Shown: one piece after another, positions 8,720 through 17,803 of the stretch | Layout of the letters: each line of letters starts with the position of its first letter | Position numbering within the stretch: the stretch's first letter is position 1 | Origin: Arthrobacter cryoconiti | GTDB lineage: Bacteria; Actinomycetota; Actinomycetes; Actinomycetales; Micrococcaceae | Length of the DNA: 64,000 nt | Assembly (NCBI RefSeq): GCF_020905375.1 | Contig: NZ_JAJJBU010000017.1 | Span: 62,001-126,000 of the forward strand | Reading direction: 5' to 3' | Notes under the pieces: model-generated | What the model was told of the DNA's origin: nothing | Seen by the model: only the letters and a program-made list of their open reading frames with translations | Databases searched by the model: none | Program-made: the position numbers and the translations under genes

Positions 8720-10363
8720 TCATGAGTGCAGCCGTGGGGCATCGAAGAAGTCCAGCTCGCATTGAGCAGAGTAGGCAAAAGCTGACGCCATCCGCTGCCT
8801 GTCTGCGGCGTTGGTTCGCCTCGCTGCCACGTCCAGGATTTCGACGGCGGTACGGGCGGAGGTGGCGAAGGCTTCATCCGCGTAGCTGTCCAACCATCGC
8901 CCGTAAGGATGCCCGCCGTCGATCCCGGGACGTTCCGGCGCTAGAACCCTTGCCACGTCAGCGTAAAGCCAGTAGCAGGGAAGTACGGCAGCCACCACCT
9001 CGCCATAGCTACCAGCAAAAGCAGCAGCCAGCAGATGGTCCACATAGTGCTTGGTCACCGGTCCCATCTCCGCCCGGATGGCGTCCGCTTGATCCACCGG
9101 GTGGACGCTGAGCCAGTCTCGGTGCAACGAGAGTTCCACCTCCAAGGCATTGTGTGCCCCTTCCATCCAGAATCGTTGTTCGTTTTCTGTTGGGGCAAGC
9201 TCTCCCGCGCGTGCCAGAACGCGTGAATAGGCGTTGAGGTATTTAGCGTCTTGGGCCAGGTAGTAGGCGAAGTGAGCTTCCGTCAGGCTTCCGTGCACCA
9301 GCTCAGTGATGAACGGCAGCTCGAAGATCGCGGCTCGAACAGGTGCGCAATCATCCCAGAGTTTCTGCGTGAATGCCCCTGGTAACGGTGACGCCGTGGA
9401 CCAAAGCGAGTAAAAGTGATTGACTGGTCCGCGTCCCTTCCCCACCTGCAAGTCATCTGAGTGTTCCAAGGCCTGCGTCAGCCACTCCTTTACCTGGCGG
9501 AGGGACAAGGCCCAATCCAAGGAACGAACCTGCACAGTGGCCAGCGCCGAAGACAGGGAACAGCCAGTACCGTGAGTGTTGCCCGTGAGGATCTTCATAC
9601 CCGCCAACTCTGTGACGGCCCCATGCGGTCCCACCAGAGCGTCAGGGCATTCGTCCCCAGTCAGGTGGCCCCCCTTGACGAGAACCTGGATTCCCCGCCG
9701 AGCAGCCAACCGTTTGCCCTGCAGCAAGGCACTCTCCCACGACTGCGCCTCCGGCTCCCCCACCAACACCCCCAGTTCAGGCAAGTTCGGCGTGACCAAA
9801 TGCGCATGGTCCAGTAATTCCAAAAGTGCCAGCCGCGCATCTTGCTCAACTAGAGAATCACCGCTGCTGGCCACCATGACAGGATCCAGGACCACCACGG
9901 CCGGGCGGACCCGCCCTAACCACTCACCCACAACACGGATGACATCGGCAGTGGGCAACATGCCAATTTTGACTGCATCGATCTCAATGTCCGCCGACAA
10001 CGAGTCCAACTGGGCACTGAGAAAGGCGGCATCCGGGACATGGACGCTCTGCACACCCTGCGTGTTTTGCACTGTCAACGCCGTGATCGCTGTCATTGCG
10101 TAGCCGCCCATGGCGGAAATCGACTTGATGTCGGCTTGGATACCCGCGCCTCCGGAGGGATCGGAGCCGGCGATGCTAAGTACCCGAGGCGGTGCTGAGG
10201 GAACGGAACTCGATGAGGGAACGGAGCGCGATGAGGGAACGTTGCTCGGGGTAGGCGTAGAGCTCGGCGCGGGGGCAGGCGTAAGCGTCGAAGCGGGGGT
10301 AGGCGTAGAGCTCGGCGCGGGGGCAGGCGTGGTCGTGGGTGAAATCATACTGCTGCCGTTCAT
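8720..10363 (-). CDS. Bifunctional HMP-P kinase / thiaminase II fusion (ThiD-TenA)
   Basis: The N-terminal domain (from RVLSIAGSDPSGGAGIQADIK, about residues 65-320) is a ThiD-type hydroxymethylpyrimidine (phosphate) kinase, with the late Gly-rich segment GNTHGTGCSLSSALA. The C-terminal 210 residues are a TenA/thiaminase II domain (LWDDCAPVRAAIFELPFITELVHGSL, FAYYLAQDAKYL, YGEVVAAVLPCYWLYADV). Together they phosphorylate and salvage the thiamine pyrimidine. The first 60 residues are a Pro/Ala/Ser/Thr linker encoded by repeated DNA. A TPP riboswitch lies directly upstream. I choose the ATG at 10363 because its ribosome binding site (GAAGGG, 10370-10375) has proper spacing. The ATG at 10369 touches that site. 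Confidence 0.93.
   Translation of the reverse strand: MNGSSMISPTTTPAPAPSSTPTPASTLTPAPAPSSTPTPSNVPSSRSVPSSSSVPSAPPRVLSIAGSDPSGGAGIQADIKSISAMGGYAMTAITALTVQNTQGVQSVHVPDAAFLSAQLDSLSADIEIDAVKIGMLPTADVIRVVGEWLGRVRPAVVVLDPVMVASSGDSLVEQDARLALLELLDHAHLVTPNLPELGVLVGEPEAQSWESALLQGKRLAARRGIQVLVKGGHLTGDECPDALVGPHGAVTELAGMKILTGNTHGTGCSLSSALATVQVRSLDWALSLRQVKEWLTQALEHSDDLQVGKGRGPVNHFYSLWSTASPLPGAFTQKLWDDCAPVRAAIFELPFITELVHGSLTEAHFAYYLAQDAKYLNAYSRVLARAGELAPTENEQRFWMEGAHNALEVELSLHRDWLSVHPVDQADAIRAEMGPVTKHYVDHLLAAAFAGSYGEVVAAVLPCYWLYADVARVLAPERPGIDGGHPYGRWLDSYADEAFATSARTAVEILDVAARRTNAADRQRMASAFAYSAQCELDFFDAPRLHS
10248..10330. repeat. 35-bp direct repeat inside the thiD-tenA 5' end
   Basis: A 35-bp sequence beginning GGGGTAGGCGTAGAGCTC is present twice without mismatch, at 10248-10282 and 10296-10330. 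Related shorter repeats (CGATGAGGGAACG) lie at 10210-10240. They encode the PAPAPSSTPTP linker, so copy number changes stay in frame only in some combinations. Confidence 0.85.
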
Positions 10364-10369
10364 GGACAT

Positions 10370-10440
10370 CCCTTCGCCGGTGTTAGCCGGACAGGTTCAA
10401 CGGGTGTTCTCTCAGCCGGACCCATTGTCCTAGCACCCCG
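10370..10440 (-). promoter_or_regulatory. TPP riboswitch (THI element)
   Basis: Read on the minus strand, the element starts with CGGGGTGCTAGG. It contains the conserved GGCTGAGA, then ACCCGTTGAACCTG, and ends with CCGGCTAACACCGGCGAAGGG. These are the invariant pyrimidine- and pyrophosphate-sensor segments of the thiamine pyrophosphate riboswitch. The terminal GAAGGG is also the ribosome binding site of the thiD-tenA gene, which suggests translational control by sequestration when TPP is bound. Confidence 0.96.
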
Positions 10441-10481
10441 TGTCGATACCCACCCTAGCGGCGCACTGCGGGCATATAGCA

Positions 10482-10551
10482 AACTGGCCCGCAATAGATG
10501 CTCTAATTCGGGCGAAAATCGCCGAATTAGAGCATCTATTGCGGGCCAGTT
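10482..10551. repeat. Long perfect inverted repeat downstream of rne
   Basis: Two 30-bp arms (10482-10511 and 10522-10551) are exact reverse complements, separated by 10 bases. The stem extends a few pairs into the loop with one bulged G. It lies between the rne stop (10578) and the TPP riboswitch, so the rne transcript reads into it. No T tract follows it on the minus strand. It may act as a terminator or RNA 3'-end stabiliser, or be a small mobile palindrome. Confidence 0.9.
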
Positions 10552-10577
10552 ATGGGGAGGGCCAGTCGCCGGAGAGG

Positions 10578-13500
10578 TTACAGCTCCGAAGCTGGCACTC
10601 CCACACCGAGCATGATGATGGGCTCAGCGGCTTTCTTGGCCGGTTCCATCTTGACGGACGCTGAACTCACAGCATGGGTTACAACCGCTGAAGAGCTGGC
10701 ACCGGCCGATGATGATTGTCCGGAACCATCCGAAGTCTCCACACGGGTGTCCGCCCCGCCTTGGGCGCTACGGGCACTTCGATTACGGCGGTTTCGGCGT
10801 GGACGCGAGCGTCCGGAAGCGGTTCCGTCATGGGAGTCGCGTTCGACGTCGTGCGAGACTGCTAACTGATCCAGCGCTTGGGCCAATCCGGCCAACCGCT
10901 CTGCCTGATCCGTGTTCCTCGCTGGTGCATCCTCGTGGTGACCGCGCGGCAACTCAACCGCTTCTCCGCCTAGCGTGAGAACCCCGGCCTCGAGCAGCTG
11001 GGTAGGTGCCGTCTGCGCCTCTGCTGGGCTAACCGGAGCTCCGCCTGCAACCGGCGCTTCCGAGCCGTGATGTGCAGCAGCAGCCGCGGCAGCAATACTG
11101 GCAAGCGCCGCACGGGCCGCACTGGCTTTCGCCGCACGCTGCGCCTGCGTGGCTTCATCAACTACGACGGCGGCTGGCTCGCTTTGATCGTTGGCTTCGT
11201 CGAATTCACCGTCTTGTTGCTGAGGTCGGTTGTTGCGGTTGCGCTTACGTTCGCTGCGGGTTGAACGGTTGGCGGTACGTTCTCCATCGCGGTGCTCCGT
11301 TTTGACGGGAGTGTGGCTCTGGTGGGAATCAGTGGCCACCGTGTGAACACGGCGGTGCTCCACGGGGATTTCATGCGTGACCATACCCCGTCCTGCACAG
11401 GCCTCGCATTGCTCACCAAAGACTTCCAGCAGGCCAGTGCCCATACGCTTACGGGTCATTTGAATCAGGCCCAGCGATGTCACTTCCGCCACTTGGTGCT
11501 TGGTCCTGTCACGGCCCAAGCATTCAACCAAACGGCGAAGCACCAGATCTCGGTTGGACTCCAAAACCATATCGATAAAGTCAATGACGATGATGCCGCC
11601 AATGTCGCGCAGGCGCAGCTGGCGCACCACTTCCTCAGCTGCCTCCAAGTTGTTTTTGGTGACAGTTTCTTCCAAGTTGCCACCGGAGCCGGTGAACTTG
11701 CCGGTGTTGACGTCAACTACTGTCATGGCCTCAGTGCGGTCAATGACCAGGGAGCCACCCGACGGCAAGAACACCTTGCGTTCAAGTGCCTTGGAAATTT
11801 GCTCGTCTATGCGGTACGCACCAAAGATATCTTCGGGCTTCGTCCACTTTTCCAAGCGATCCAATAGATCCGGGGCCACGTAAGTCACATAAGCCTCGAT
11901 GGTGTCCCAAGCTTCTTCACCCGAAACAATCAGCTTGTTGAAGTCCTCATTGAAGACGTCACGGACCACCTTGATGGTCAGGTCAGGTTCGCCGTAGAGC
12001 ATTTGCGGTGCTTGTGACTTTTGTGAAGTGGCACTGGTGCTGATGCCCTCCCACTGAGCCCGTAGACGATTGATATCGTTCGTCAGCTCTTCTTCGCTGG
12101 CACCTTCGGCGGCGGTACGCACAATGACACCCGCATTTTCGGGCAGGTGATCTTTGAGCACACGCTTGAGACGATTGCGCTCAACGTCAGGGAGCTTGCG
12201 TGAAATACCAGTCATGGAGCCACCCGGTACGTAGACCAAGTAGCGTCCCGGCAAAGAAATCTGGCTCGTCAGGCGCGCTCCCTTGTGGCCCACAGGGTCT
12301 TTTGAGACCTGAACCAGAACGGAGTCTCCAGACTTCAACGCATTCTCAATGCGGCGCGGCTGGCCGTTGAGCTTGGCTCCATCCCAGTCCACCTCGCCGG
12401 CGTACAGGACCGCATTGCGTCCGCGACCGATGTCAACAAACGCCGCTTCCATGCTCGGCAGCACGTTCTGGACCTTGCCGAGGTAAACATTCCCAATGAG
12501 AGAGTCCTGCTGTGTCTTAGAGACAAAGTGCTCCGCCAAGATGCCGTCCTCCAGGACGCCAATCTGAATACGATCCTCGCTTTGGCGCACCACCATCACA
12601 CGGTCCACCGACTCACGACGGGCTAAGAACTCAGCTTCAGTGATCACCGAACGGCGACGGCCCGAATCACGCGAGTCACGGCGACGCTGCTTCTTCGCCT
12701 CCAGACGTGTGGAGCCTCGCAAGCTGGTCACGCGGTTGGAAACGGTGGAGGAAGATTCGAGCGGAACACGAGGAGCACGGACCTTGGTCACCGTGTTGGG
12801 CGGATCTTCCTCCGTTCCACCTGTTAGTTCAAGATCGGCTTCGCCCCTACGGCGTCGGCGACGACGACGCGACGTCACACCGTCTGAATCGCCAGATTCG
12901 CCCTGGGCGTCGTCCTCAGCGTGTTCCGCAGCCGCTTCAACTGGCTTATTTCTGCGGTTACGCCCGCGACGAGAACCACGCCGGGCGTCGTCGTGCTCGC
13001 TGTGGCCATCTTCTTGATCTGAGTCATCGCTAGCGTTCTTCTCCTTGTCGCGGGAAGCCTGCGCAACAGCTGACGCAAGGTCAGGGGCAAGGAACAATGC
13101 AGAAACGCCCGCGCCGGGTGCAAGGAACAGCGCGGAAGCGTTCTCTTCAGCGATGCCGGCTCCATCCGCTGTTTCTACTGGGTCCGGAGCCTCTGATGCT
13201 GGCGCGACTTCAGCATTGACGTTCCCGTCGGCAACGTCGTCGCCAGAGCGTTGGCTCTGCGCGGAGGTTTCTGTGCGTGAACTTCCAACCGCAGACGTCC
13301 TCTTCGCTGTGGCCCGACGGCGGCTACGGGTCGGAGCGTCCGCAACGGCGTCAGCGACAACAGTCTCAGACGTTTCTGAGCCAGCAGTTGCCTCAGCAAC
13401 ACCGTTAACACCATTGCCAACGACGCCGGCCTCTACTGCGGGAATAGAGTTCGTGGGATTAAGTGCGGTTGTCGCCGGATTATCTGCAGGGCCGGCCTTC

Positions 13501-14261
13501 TTCGTTGCCCGTCGTCGCACTGGTGCCTTTTTTGCAGGCTCAACTGGACTATCTACATTGTTCTCGCCAAGGCTCAATTCCCCCTGGACGGCGGCCACCG
13601 CGGCAGTCGCCGAATTTTTGCGGCCAGACGACTGCGTGCGAGTCGAAGAAGCAAAGGTGCTATCTACTGAATCAGACCCTGTGTCCGGGCTCGAAAGGTT
13701 CGCCGTCTCAACAGCTACGGACTTCGGAGCCATCACGGGTGCTGTGGCCCGACGGCGCACAGGACGCTTCACCGGAGCTTTTTCTGCAACAGCGTCGGAG
13801 CTGGACGGATCGGCAGCTACCGCTTCCTTTTGAGGCACGTCAAAGGCTTCAAGCGACTGCGCAGCAGCAACAGTCTTCCCGGTCCGTGATCTTGTTCCGC
13901 TGGACTTGCGCGCTGTGGACGCCGAAGCTGCCGCGCCGTCGACGCCCGGCACCTGAGCTGAAGAATCGGCGCCCTCTGCGGTATCCGTGAGCCCGTCAAG
14001 CAGTGACGGCGCGGCCGGCTCCTGAATTTTCTTGGCACGGCTGCGCCTTGCAGGAGCTTTCTTTGCCGGCGCCTTTTCAACGGACGTCTCTTGTACCGGC
14101 GCATCAACGACGCCAGCTTTGGTAGCGGCCTCCTTTGCAGGACTGCTCACCTTCGCGGACGCGCGGCGGGCGCGAACAGCTTTTACGGGCGCTACAGAGT
14201 GACTCTCGACTGTCTCAGAAGCTGTGCTGTCTGAAGCTGTGCTTGCATGTTCTTTTTCCAT
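10578..14261 (-). CDS. rne: Ribonuclease E/G family endoribonuclease
   Basis: RNase E/G cuts AU-rich single-stranded RNA and processes rRNA, tRNA and mRNA. In this 1227-residue protein the catalytic core lies centrally, about residues 530-1010. It has an S1 domain (GNVYLGKVQNVLPSMEAAFVDIG), the metal-binding DNase I-like segment (TVVDVNTGKFTG, and later GGIIVIDFIDM) and the Zn-link pair in CEACAGRG. The N-terminal 500 residues and the C-terminal 200 are Ala/Arg/Glu-rich and disordered, with RRRRRRRR-type basic tracts, as in Actinobacteria. The start has GAAGG nine bases upstream. Long disordered arms usually serve as docking sites for degradosome partners. Confidence 0.94.
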   Translation of the reverse strand: MEKEHASTASDSTASETVESHSVAPVKAVRARRASAKVSSPAKEAATKAGVVDAPVQETSVEKAPAKKAPARRSRAKKIQEPAAPSLLDGLTDTAEGADSSAQVPGVDGAAASASTARKSSGTRSRTGKTVAAAQSLEAFDVPQKEAVAADPSSSDAVAEKAPVKRPVRRRATAPVMAPKSVAVETANLSSPDTGSDSVDSTFASSTRTQSSGRKNSATAAVAAVQGELSLGENNVDSPVEPAKKAPVRRRATKKAGPADNPATTALNPTNSIPAVEAGVVGNGVNGVAEATAGSETSETVVADAVADAPTRSRRRATAKRTSAVGSSRTETSAQSQRSGDDVADGNVNAEVAPASEAPDPVETADGAGIAEENASALFLAPGAGVSALFLAPDLASAVAQASRDKEKNASDDSDQEDGHSEHDDARRGSRRGRNRRNKPVEAAAEHAEDDAQGESGDSDGVTSRRRRRRRRGEADLELTGGTEEDPPNTVTKVRAPRVPLESSSTVSNRVTSLRGSTRLEAKKQRRRDSRDSGRRRSVITEAEFLARRESVDRVMVVRQSEDRIQIGVLEDGILAEHFVSKTQQDSLIGNVYLGKVQNVLPSMEAAFVDIGRGRNAVLYAGEVDWDGAKLNGQPRRIENALKSGDSVLVQVSKDPVGHKGARLTSQISLPGRYLVYVPGGSMTGISRKLPDVERNRLKRVLKDHLPENAGVIVRTAAEGASEEELTNDINRLRAQWEGISTSATSQKSQAPQMLYGEPDLTIKVVRDVFNEDFNKLIVSGEEAWDTIEAYVTYVAPDLLDRLEKWTKPEDIFGAYRIDEQISKALERKVFLPSGGSLVIDRTEAMTVVDVNTGKFTGSGGNLEETVTKNNLEAAEEVVRQLRLRDIGGIIVIDFIDMVLESNRDLVLRRLVECLGRDRTKHQVAEVTSLGLIQMTRKRMGTGLLEVFGEQCEACAGRGMVTHEIPVEHRRVHTVATDSHQSHTPVKTEHRDGERTANRSTRSERKRNRNNRPQQQDGEFDEANDQSEPAAVVVDEATQAQRAAKASAARAALASIAAAAAAAHHGSEAPVAGGAPVSPAEAQTAPTQLLEAGVLTLGGEAVELPRGHHEDAPARNTDQAERLAGLAQALDQLAVSHDVERDSHDGTASGRSRPRRNRRNRSARSAQGGADTRVETSDGSGQSSSAGASSSAVVTHAVSSASVKMEPAKKAAEPIIMLGVGVPASEL

Positions 14262-14650
14262 GGCTCGTTGCCTTCGCGCTGTTGCAACACCCCCACATCA
14301 GGTGCAGCTAACAGCAGATGTGCCAGCACCCGCAGGCGCTGACGGAAGTCGTCTAATTACTCCCCCGGCGGCACCAACTTCTGGGTGCGCAAGCTCGAGT
14401 GAAGCCAATGGCCCGCCGGACCCGCAGCGCTCTGCGTGGAACGGCGCCGGTGGATGGCTGCCATGATGGAGCGTCGTCACCGGCCGACTCGAGGTCGTGC
14501 CACTGGACTGGAGGGCGCATGTGGATCGCCTACCAACCATCATCATTGTCTCATACGCGGTACCCAGAAAGCCTCGTTAGTGGCACGGCGCGCCAAGTTT
14601 GCCACGCTACAATCAGGACAACAATCCTCCGCCCCACCTGAAAGGCAGTC
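14262..14650. promoter_or_regulatory. Divergent promoter region of rne and the VKOR gene
   Basis: These 389 bases carry no convincing gene. They must hold the rne promoter with its 5' untranslated region on the minus strand and the VKOR promoter on the plus strand. RNase E genes often have long autoregulatory leaders, which would fit the length, but I see no defined structure. Confidence 0.4.
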
Positions 14651-15280
14651 ATGCCAAGCACCAGGGCTTCCGTGCCAGTTTCCTCCCACACCGTAGGGCC
14701 TGCCCTAGCGCGTGACAAGCCTTTCGGCTGGTTCCTACTCATCGTCGGAGTCGTTGGCTGGACCGCTTCTGCCCTGCTGGTTCTAGAACGGCTCACTCTG
14801 TATGTGAACCCAGATGCCAAAGTCAGCTGCGACGTCAATTCATGGATCTCCTGCGGCGACGTTATGAAGACCAGTCAGGCCGCGATCTTCGGCTTCCCCA
14901 ACCCGTTCATCGGCATTGTGGCCTTTGCCGTTCTCATGACCACCGGAGTTGTCATGCTGGCAGGGGCGTCCATGGCGCGCTGGTATTGGTTGGCATTACA
15001 GCTGGGCATTACCGCTGGCTTCGTGATGATCTGCTGGTTCTTTTTCCAAGCGGTCTACGTGCTGGCTATCCTGTGCCCTTACTGCATGGTTGTTTGGGCA
15101 GTGATGATCCCGTTGTTCGTCTGGGTCACAGTGCGCAACATGGCCCATGGTGTCATCCCGGCATCCGCTAGCGTAGTCAAGTTTTTTGCGGACTGGGCCT
15201 GGGTGATCGTTGGCTTGGCCTACATTGGCGTTCTTGCGGCCATCTTCTTCAAGTTCATGTACCTCATCTTCAATTCCTGA
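14651..15280 (+). CDS. VKOR-family membrane thiol oxidoreductase
   Basis: Bacterial vitamin K epoxide reductase homologues reoxidise DsbA-like proteins at the membrane using quinone. This 209-residue protein has four to five hydrophobic helices, the first at about 28-50 and the last at about 180-203. It has the loop cysteine pair in KVSCDVNSWISCGDV (about 57 and 65) and the redox motif CPYC in ILCPYCMVVW (about residue 140). It stands alone on the plus strand between rne and ndk and ends at a shared terminator. Confidence 0.9.
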   Translation: MPSTRASVPVSSHTVGPALARDKPFGWFLLIVGVVGWTASALLVLERLTLYVNPDAKVSCDVNSWISCGDVMKTSQAAIFGFPNPFIGIVAFAVLMTTGVVMLAGASMARWYWLALQLGITAGFVMICWFFFQAVYVLAILCPYCMVVWAVMIPLFVWVTVRNMAHGVIPASASVVKFFADWAWVIVGLAYIGVLAAIFFKFMYLIFNS

Positions 15281-15357
15281 GAGCCTGCCCAGGGATGAAG
15301 TAGTGCATTCGGGTTACCGCGCCCGTTTTCCATGCTCGACTTCCATGCTCGACGCCG

Positions 15358-15387
15358 AAGGGCACCTCCCGATTGGGAGGTGCCCTT
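15358..15387. terminator. Bidirectional terminator between VKOR gene and ndk
   Basis: A perfect 13-bp stem (AAGGGCACCTCCC / GGGAGGTGCCCTT) with a GATT loop lies between two convergent genes. The A and T ends give short U runs in both directions. A 13-bp direct repeat TTCCATGCTCGAC is present twice just before it (15328-15352). Confidence 0.8.
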
Positions 15388-15421
15388 CATTTGTGTCCAA
15401 CTGATCGCCGCGCTAAACCGT

Positions 15422-15838
15422 TCAGGCGAACCAGATGCCGATTTCGCGTTCTGCGGACTCCACAGAATCCGAACCATGGACCAAGTTCTGCTGCACTTTC
15501 AGACCCCAGTCGCGGCCAAAGTCACCACGGACAGTGCCAGGGGCCGCCGTGGTGGGATCCGTGCTGCCGGCCAGCGAACGGAAACCGGCAATGACACTGT
15601 TCCCTTCGAAGATTGCGGCTACGACGGGACCGGAGAGCATAAACTCCACCAGTGGCTCATAAAATGGTTTCCCAACATGTTCCTCGTAGTGCTGTTCCAG
15701 CATTGCCCGAGTGGCGTTGATCTTCTTCAGTTCGACCAGCGTGTAGCCCTTGGCTTCAACGCGCGCCAGAATTGCTCCGGAGAGGTTGCGGCTCACGCCG
15801 TCGGGCTTGATCAGGATAAGAGTGCGCTCAAGGCTCAC
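15422..15838 (-). CDS. ndk: Nucleoside diphosphate kinase
   Basis: Ndk transfers the gamma-phosphate between nucleoside tri- and diphosphates through a phosphohistidine. The 138-residue sequence starts with [18 protein letters not shown] and contains the catalytic histidine in [21 protein letters not shown]. Length and all conserved segments are standard. It lies about 110 bp downstream of the DUF4233 gene on the same strand. Confidence 0.97.
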   Translation of the reverse strand: MSLERTLILIKPDGVSRNLSGAILARVEAKGYTLVELKKINATRAMLEQHYEEHVGKPFYEPLVEFMLSGPVVAAIFEGNSVIAGFRSLAGSTDPTTAAPGTVRGDFGRDWGLKVQQNLVHGSDSVESAEREIGIWFA

Positions 15839-15949
15839 AGTGACTCCAAACAGTTAGTTAGTACAGGATGCAGATTTAGTTTACGTGCCACGGGCAGGCC
15901 CCCGCAGCCAATCTTGTCATGACAGATGAGGGGCACTTTTTTCTGTTGG

Positions 15950-16417
15950 CTACTCGGAGCGGGTCTGCACGTCAGTGCCCTCGGTGTTCTCGCCGTCGGC
16001 CGGGTGCTCCGCGTCCCATTGGCCCTGGAGGCGAGCACGTTCGAGGTTCTCCTGGTCGATCCGCCGACCAGCATGCAGCGCATACCACCACGCCACGGCG
16101 AAGAGGCCACCCACAATGAACATCAAAGGCTCCGCGAAACCGGCCGCGATCAGCAGCAGTTGCAATACCCAGCCGGCTGCCGGGCCCCACTTTTTGCCGA
16201 TGACCGCGCAGGTGGCCACAAGCAGCACTGCCAGCACGGTGCCCGCCACGAGGTATATCGGATTTTTGCCGTTCAGACCAAACAGTGCAAGAGCTAGGAA
16301 GACCGCCACGAAAGCCTCAAGCACCAGCACCGTGGACGCAAACATCATCTTTGTCGATCGTTGCTTTTTGGGCATGCCCGGGCGCCATTCACGCTGAGCT
16401 TTTGTCAACTTCGCCAT
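15950..16417 (-). CDS. DUF4233 membrane protein
   Basis: The 155-residue protein has a basic N-terminus with WRPGMPKKQRSTKMMFAST and four hydrophobic helices (about 25-47, 52-72, 80-98, 103-120). A hydrophilic tail follows. This pattern and its place directly after folC (3-bp gap) match the actinobacterial DUF4233 family, whose function is unknown. It is cotranscribed with ileS and folC. Confidence 0.85.
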   Translation of the reverse strand: MAKLTKAQREWRPGMPKKQRSTKMMFASTVLVLEAFVAVFLALALFGLNGKNPIYLVAGTVLAVLLVATCAVIGKKWGPAAGWVLQLLLIAAGFAEPLMFIVGGLFAVAWWYALHAGRRIDQENLERARLQGQWDAEHPADGENTEGTDVQTRSE

Positions 16418-16420
16418 GCC

Positions 16421-17803
16421 TTAGGAACCTGCCTTCTCGCCGGGTCGGCCCAACAAGATGCGGGCTTCACCCACCACTGTGATGGAGCCGGTGATCAGCA
16501 CGCCGCCAGCAAGGTCATTGTTAGCCTCAGCTCGCTCTACGGCCCATTCGATGGCGTCGTCGAGCTTCTCGGCAATGTGGACATCCTCCTCGTTCCACCC
16601 AAGATCTAAGGCCATTTCCGCTAGTTCAGCGGCCGGGATGGCGCGCGGAGAGCTGGATTGGGTCAGGCACAGTTCCCCGGCCTCTTCCCCATAAGCAGAC
16701 TTGAGGGTTCGCAGGATTTCTTCGGCATCCTTTTCCACCAGAACGCACAGGACCACAACAAGCTTGCTGAAGGCGAAGGCCTCTTGCAGTGCAGCGGCAC
16801 TGGCAGCAATTCCGGCAGGGTTGTGCGCGGCATCCACCACAATGGTCGGCGAGGTTCGCAGCACTTCCAGCCGTCCAGGAGAAGTGGCGTTCCTGAACCC
16901 TTCTTGGACTAGCTCCAAGTTCAATTCCGTTTCACCCCCACCCAGGAACGCTTCCAGCGCAGCTAGTGCGACGGCGGCGTTCTCGGCTTGATGTTCCCCG
17001 TGCAGCGGCAGCAGGATCTCCGGGTAGCGGCCGGCCAGCCCCTGGAGAACAAGCATTTGTCCCCCCACGGCTATGGCGCGTGATTCCACACCGAACTCCA
17101 CGCCCTCAAATTTGAAGGTGGCATGCATTTCACGTGCCTTGTCCAGGATCACCTGTGCTGCATCAACCGGTTGGCTGGAGCTGACAAGGAATGCCCCTTC
17201 CTTGATGATTCCGGCTTTCTCCGCCGCGATCTCCCCGGTAGTATCACCCAACAGTTCCGTATGGTCCAAGGAAATGGGTGTGATGACAGCAACTTGTCCA
17301 TCACCCACATTCGTGGCGTCGGTAATCCCACCAAGGCCGACCTCCACCACTGCCACGTCCACGGGCTCGTCGGCAAAAATCGCATATGCCAATATGGTCA
17401 AGCACTCAAAGTAAGTCAGGCGCTGTTCATGAGTGGCTTCAAGTTCGGCATCCACCATGAGTAGGTAGGGGTGAATTTCATCCCAGATCCGCACAAACGT
17501 TCCGTCATTGACGGGAGCACCGTCAATGCTGATGCGTTCTGTCACTCGGGAGAGATGCGGACTGGTGTAGCGCCCCGTCCGCAAACCGTGGGACATGAGC
17601 CCCGACTCGATCATGCGAGCCGTGGAAGTTTTCCCATTTGTTCCCGTGATGTGGATGATTGGGAACGCCTTGTTGGGTTCGCCCAAGATATCCATGGCAC
17701 GGAACAGAGGAGCTAAGCGCGGCTCCATTTTGTTTTCAGGAGCTCGGCCCAACAGCTCAGCGTAAACACTTTCCACCGAGAATTCGTCCAGTTCATCGTT
17801 CAT
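16421..17803 (-). CDS. folC: Folylpolyglutamate synthase / dihydrofolate synthase FolC
   Basis: FolC adds glutamate to dihydropteroate and to folates, with ATP, in the cytoplasm. The 460-residue Mur-ligase-like protein has the P-loop HITGTNGKTSTARMIE near residue 50. It has the family segment VAVVEVGLGGITDATNV near 155, and the C-terminal domain begins around residue 305 (ATSPGRLEVLRTSPTIVVDAAHNPAG). Its start codon shares one base with the ileS stop, so the two are translationally coupled. Confidence 0.95.
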   Translation of the reverse strand: MNDELDEFSVESVYAELLGRAPENKMEPRLAPLFRAMDILGEPNKAFPIIHITGTNGKTSTARMIESGLMSHGLRTGRYTSPHLSRVTERISIDGAPVNDGTFVRIWDEIHPYLLMVDAELEATHEQRLTYFECLTILAYAIFADEPVDVAVVEVGLGGITDATNVGDGQVAVITPISLDHTELLGDTTGEIAAEKAGIIKEGAFLVSSSQPVDAAQVILDKAREMHATFKFEGVEFGVESRAIAVGGQMLVLQGLAGRYPEILLPLHGEHQAENAAVALAALEAFLGGGETELNLELVQEGFRNATSPGRLEVLRTSPTIVVDAAHNPAGIAASAAALQEAFAFSKLVVVLCVLVEKDAEEILRTLKSAYGEEAGELCLTQSSSPRAIPAAELAEMALDLGWNEEDVHIAEKLDDAIEWAVERAEANNDLAGGVLITGSITVVGEARILLGRPGEKAGS

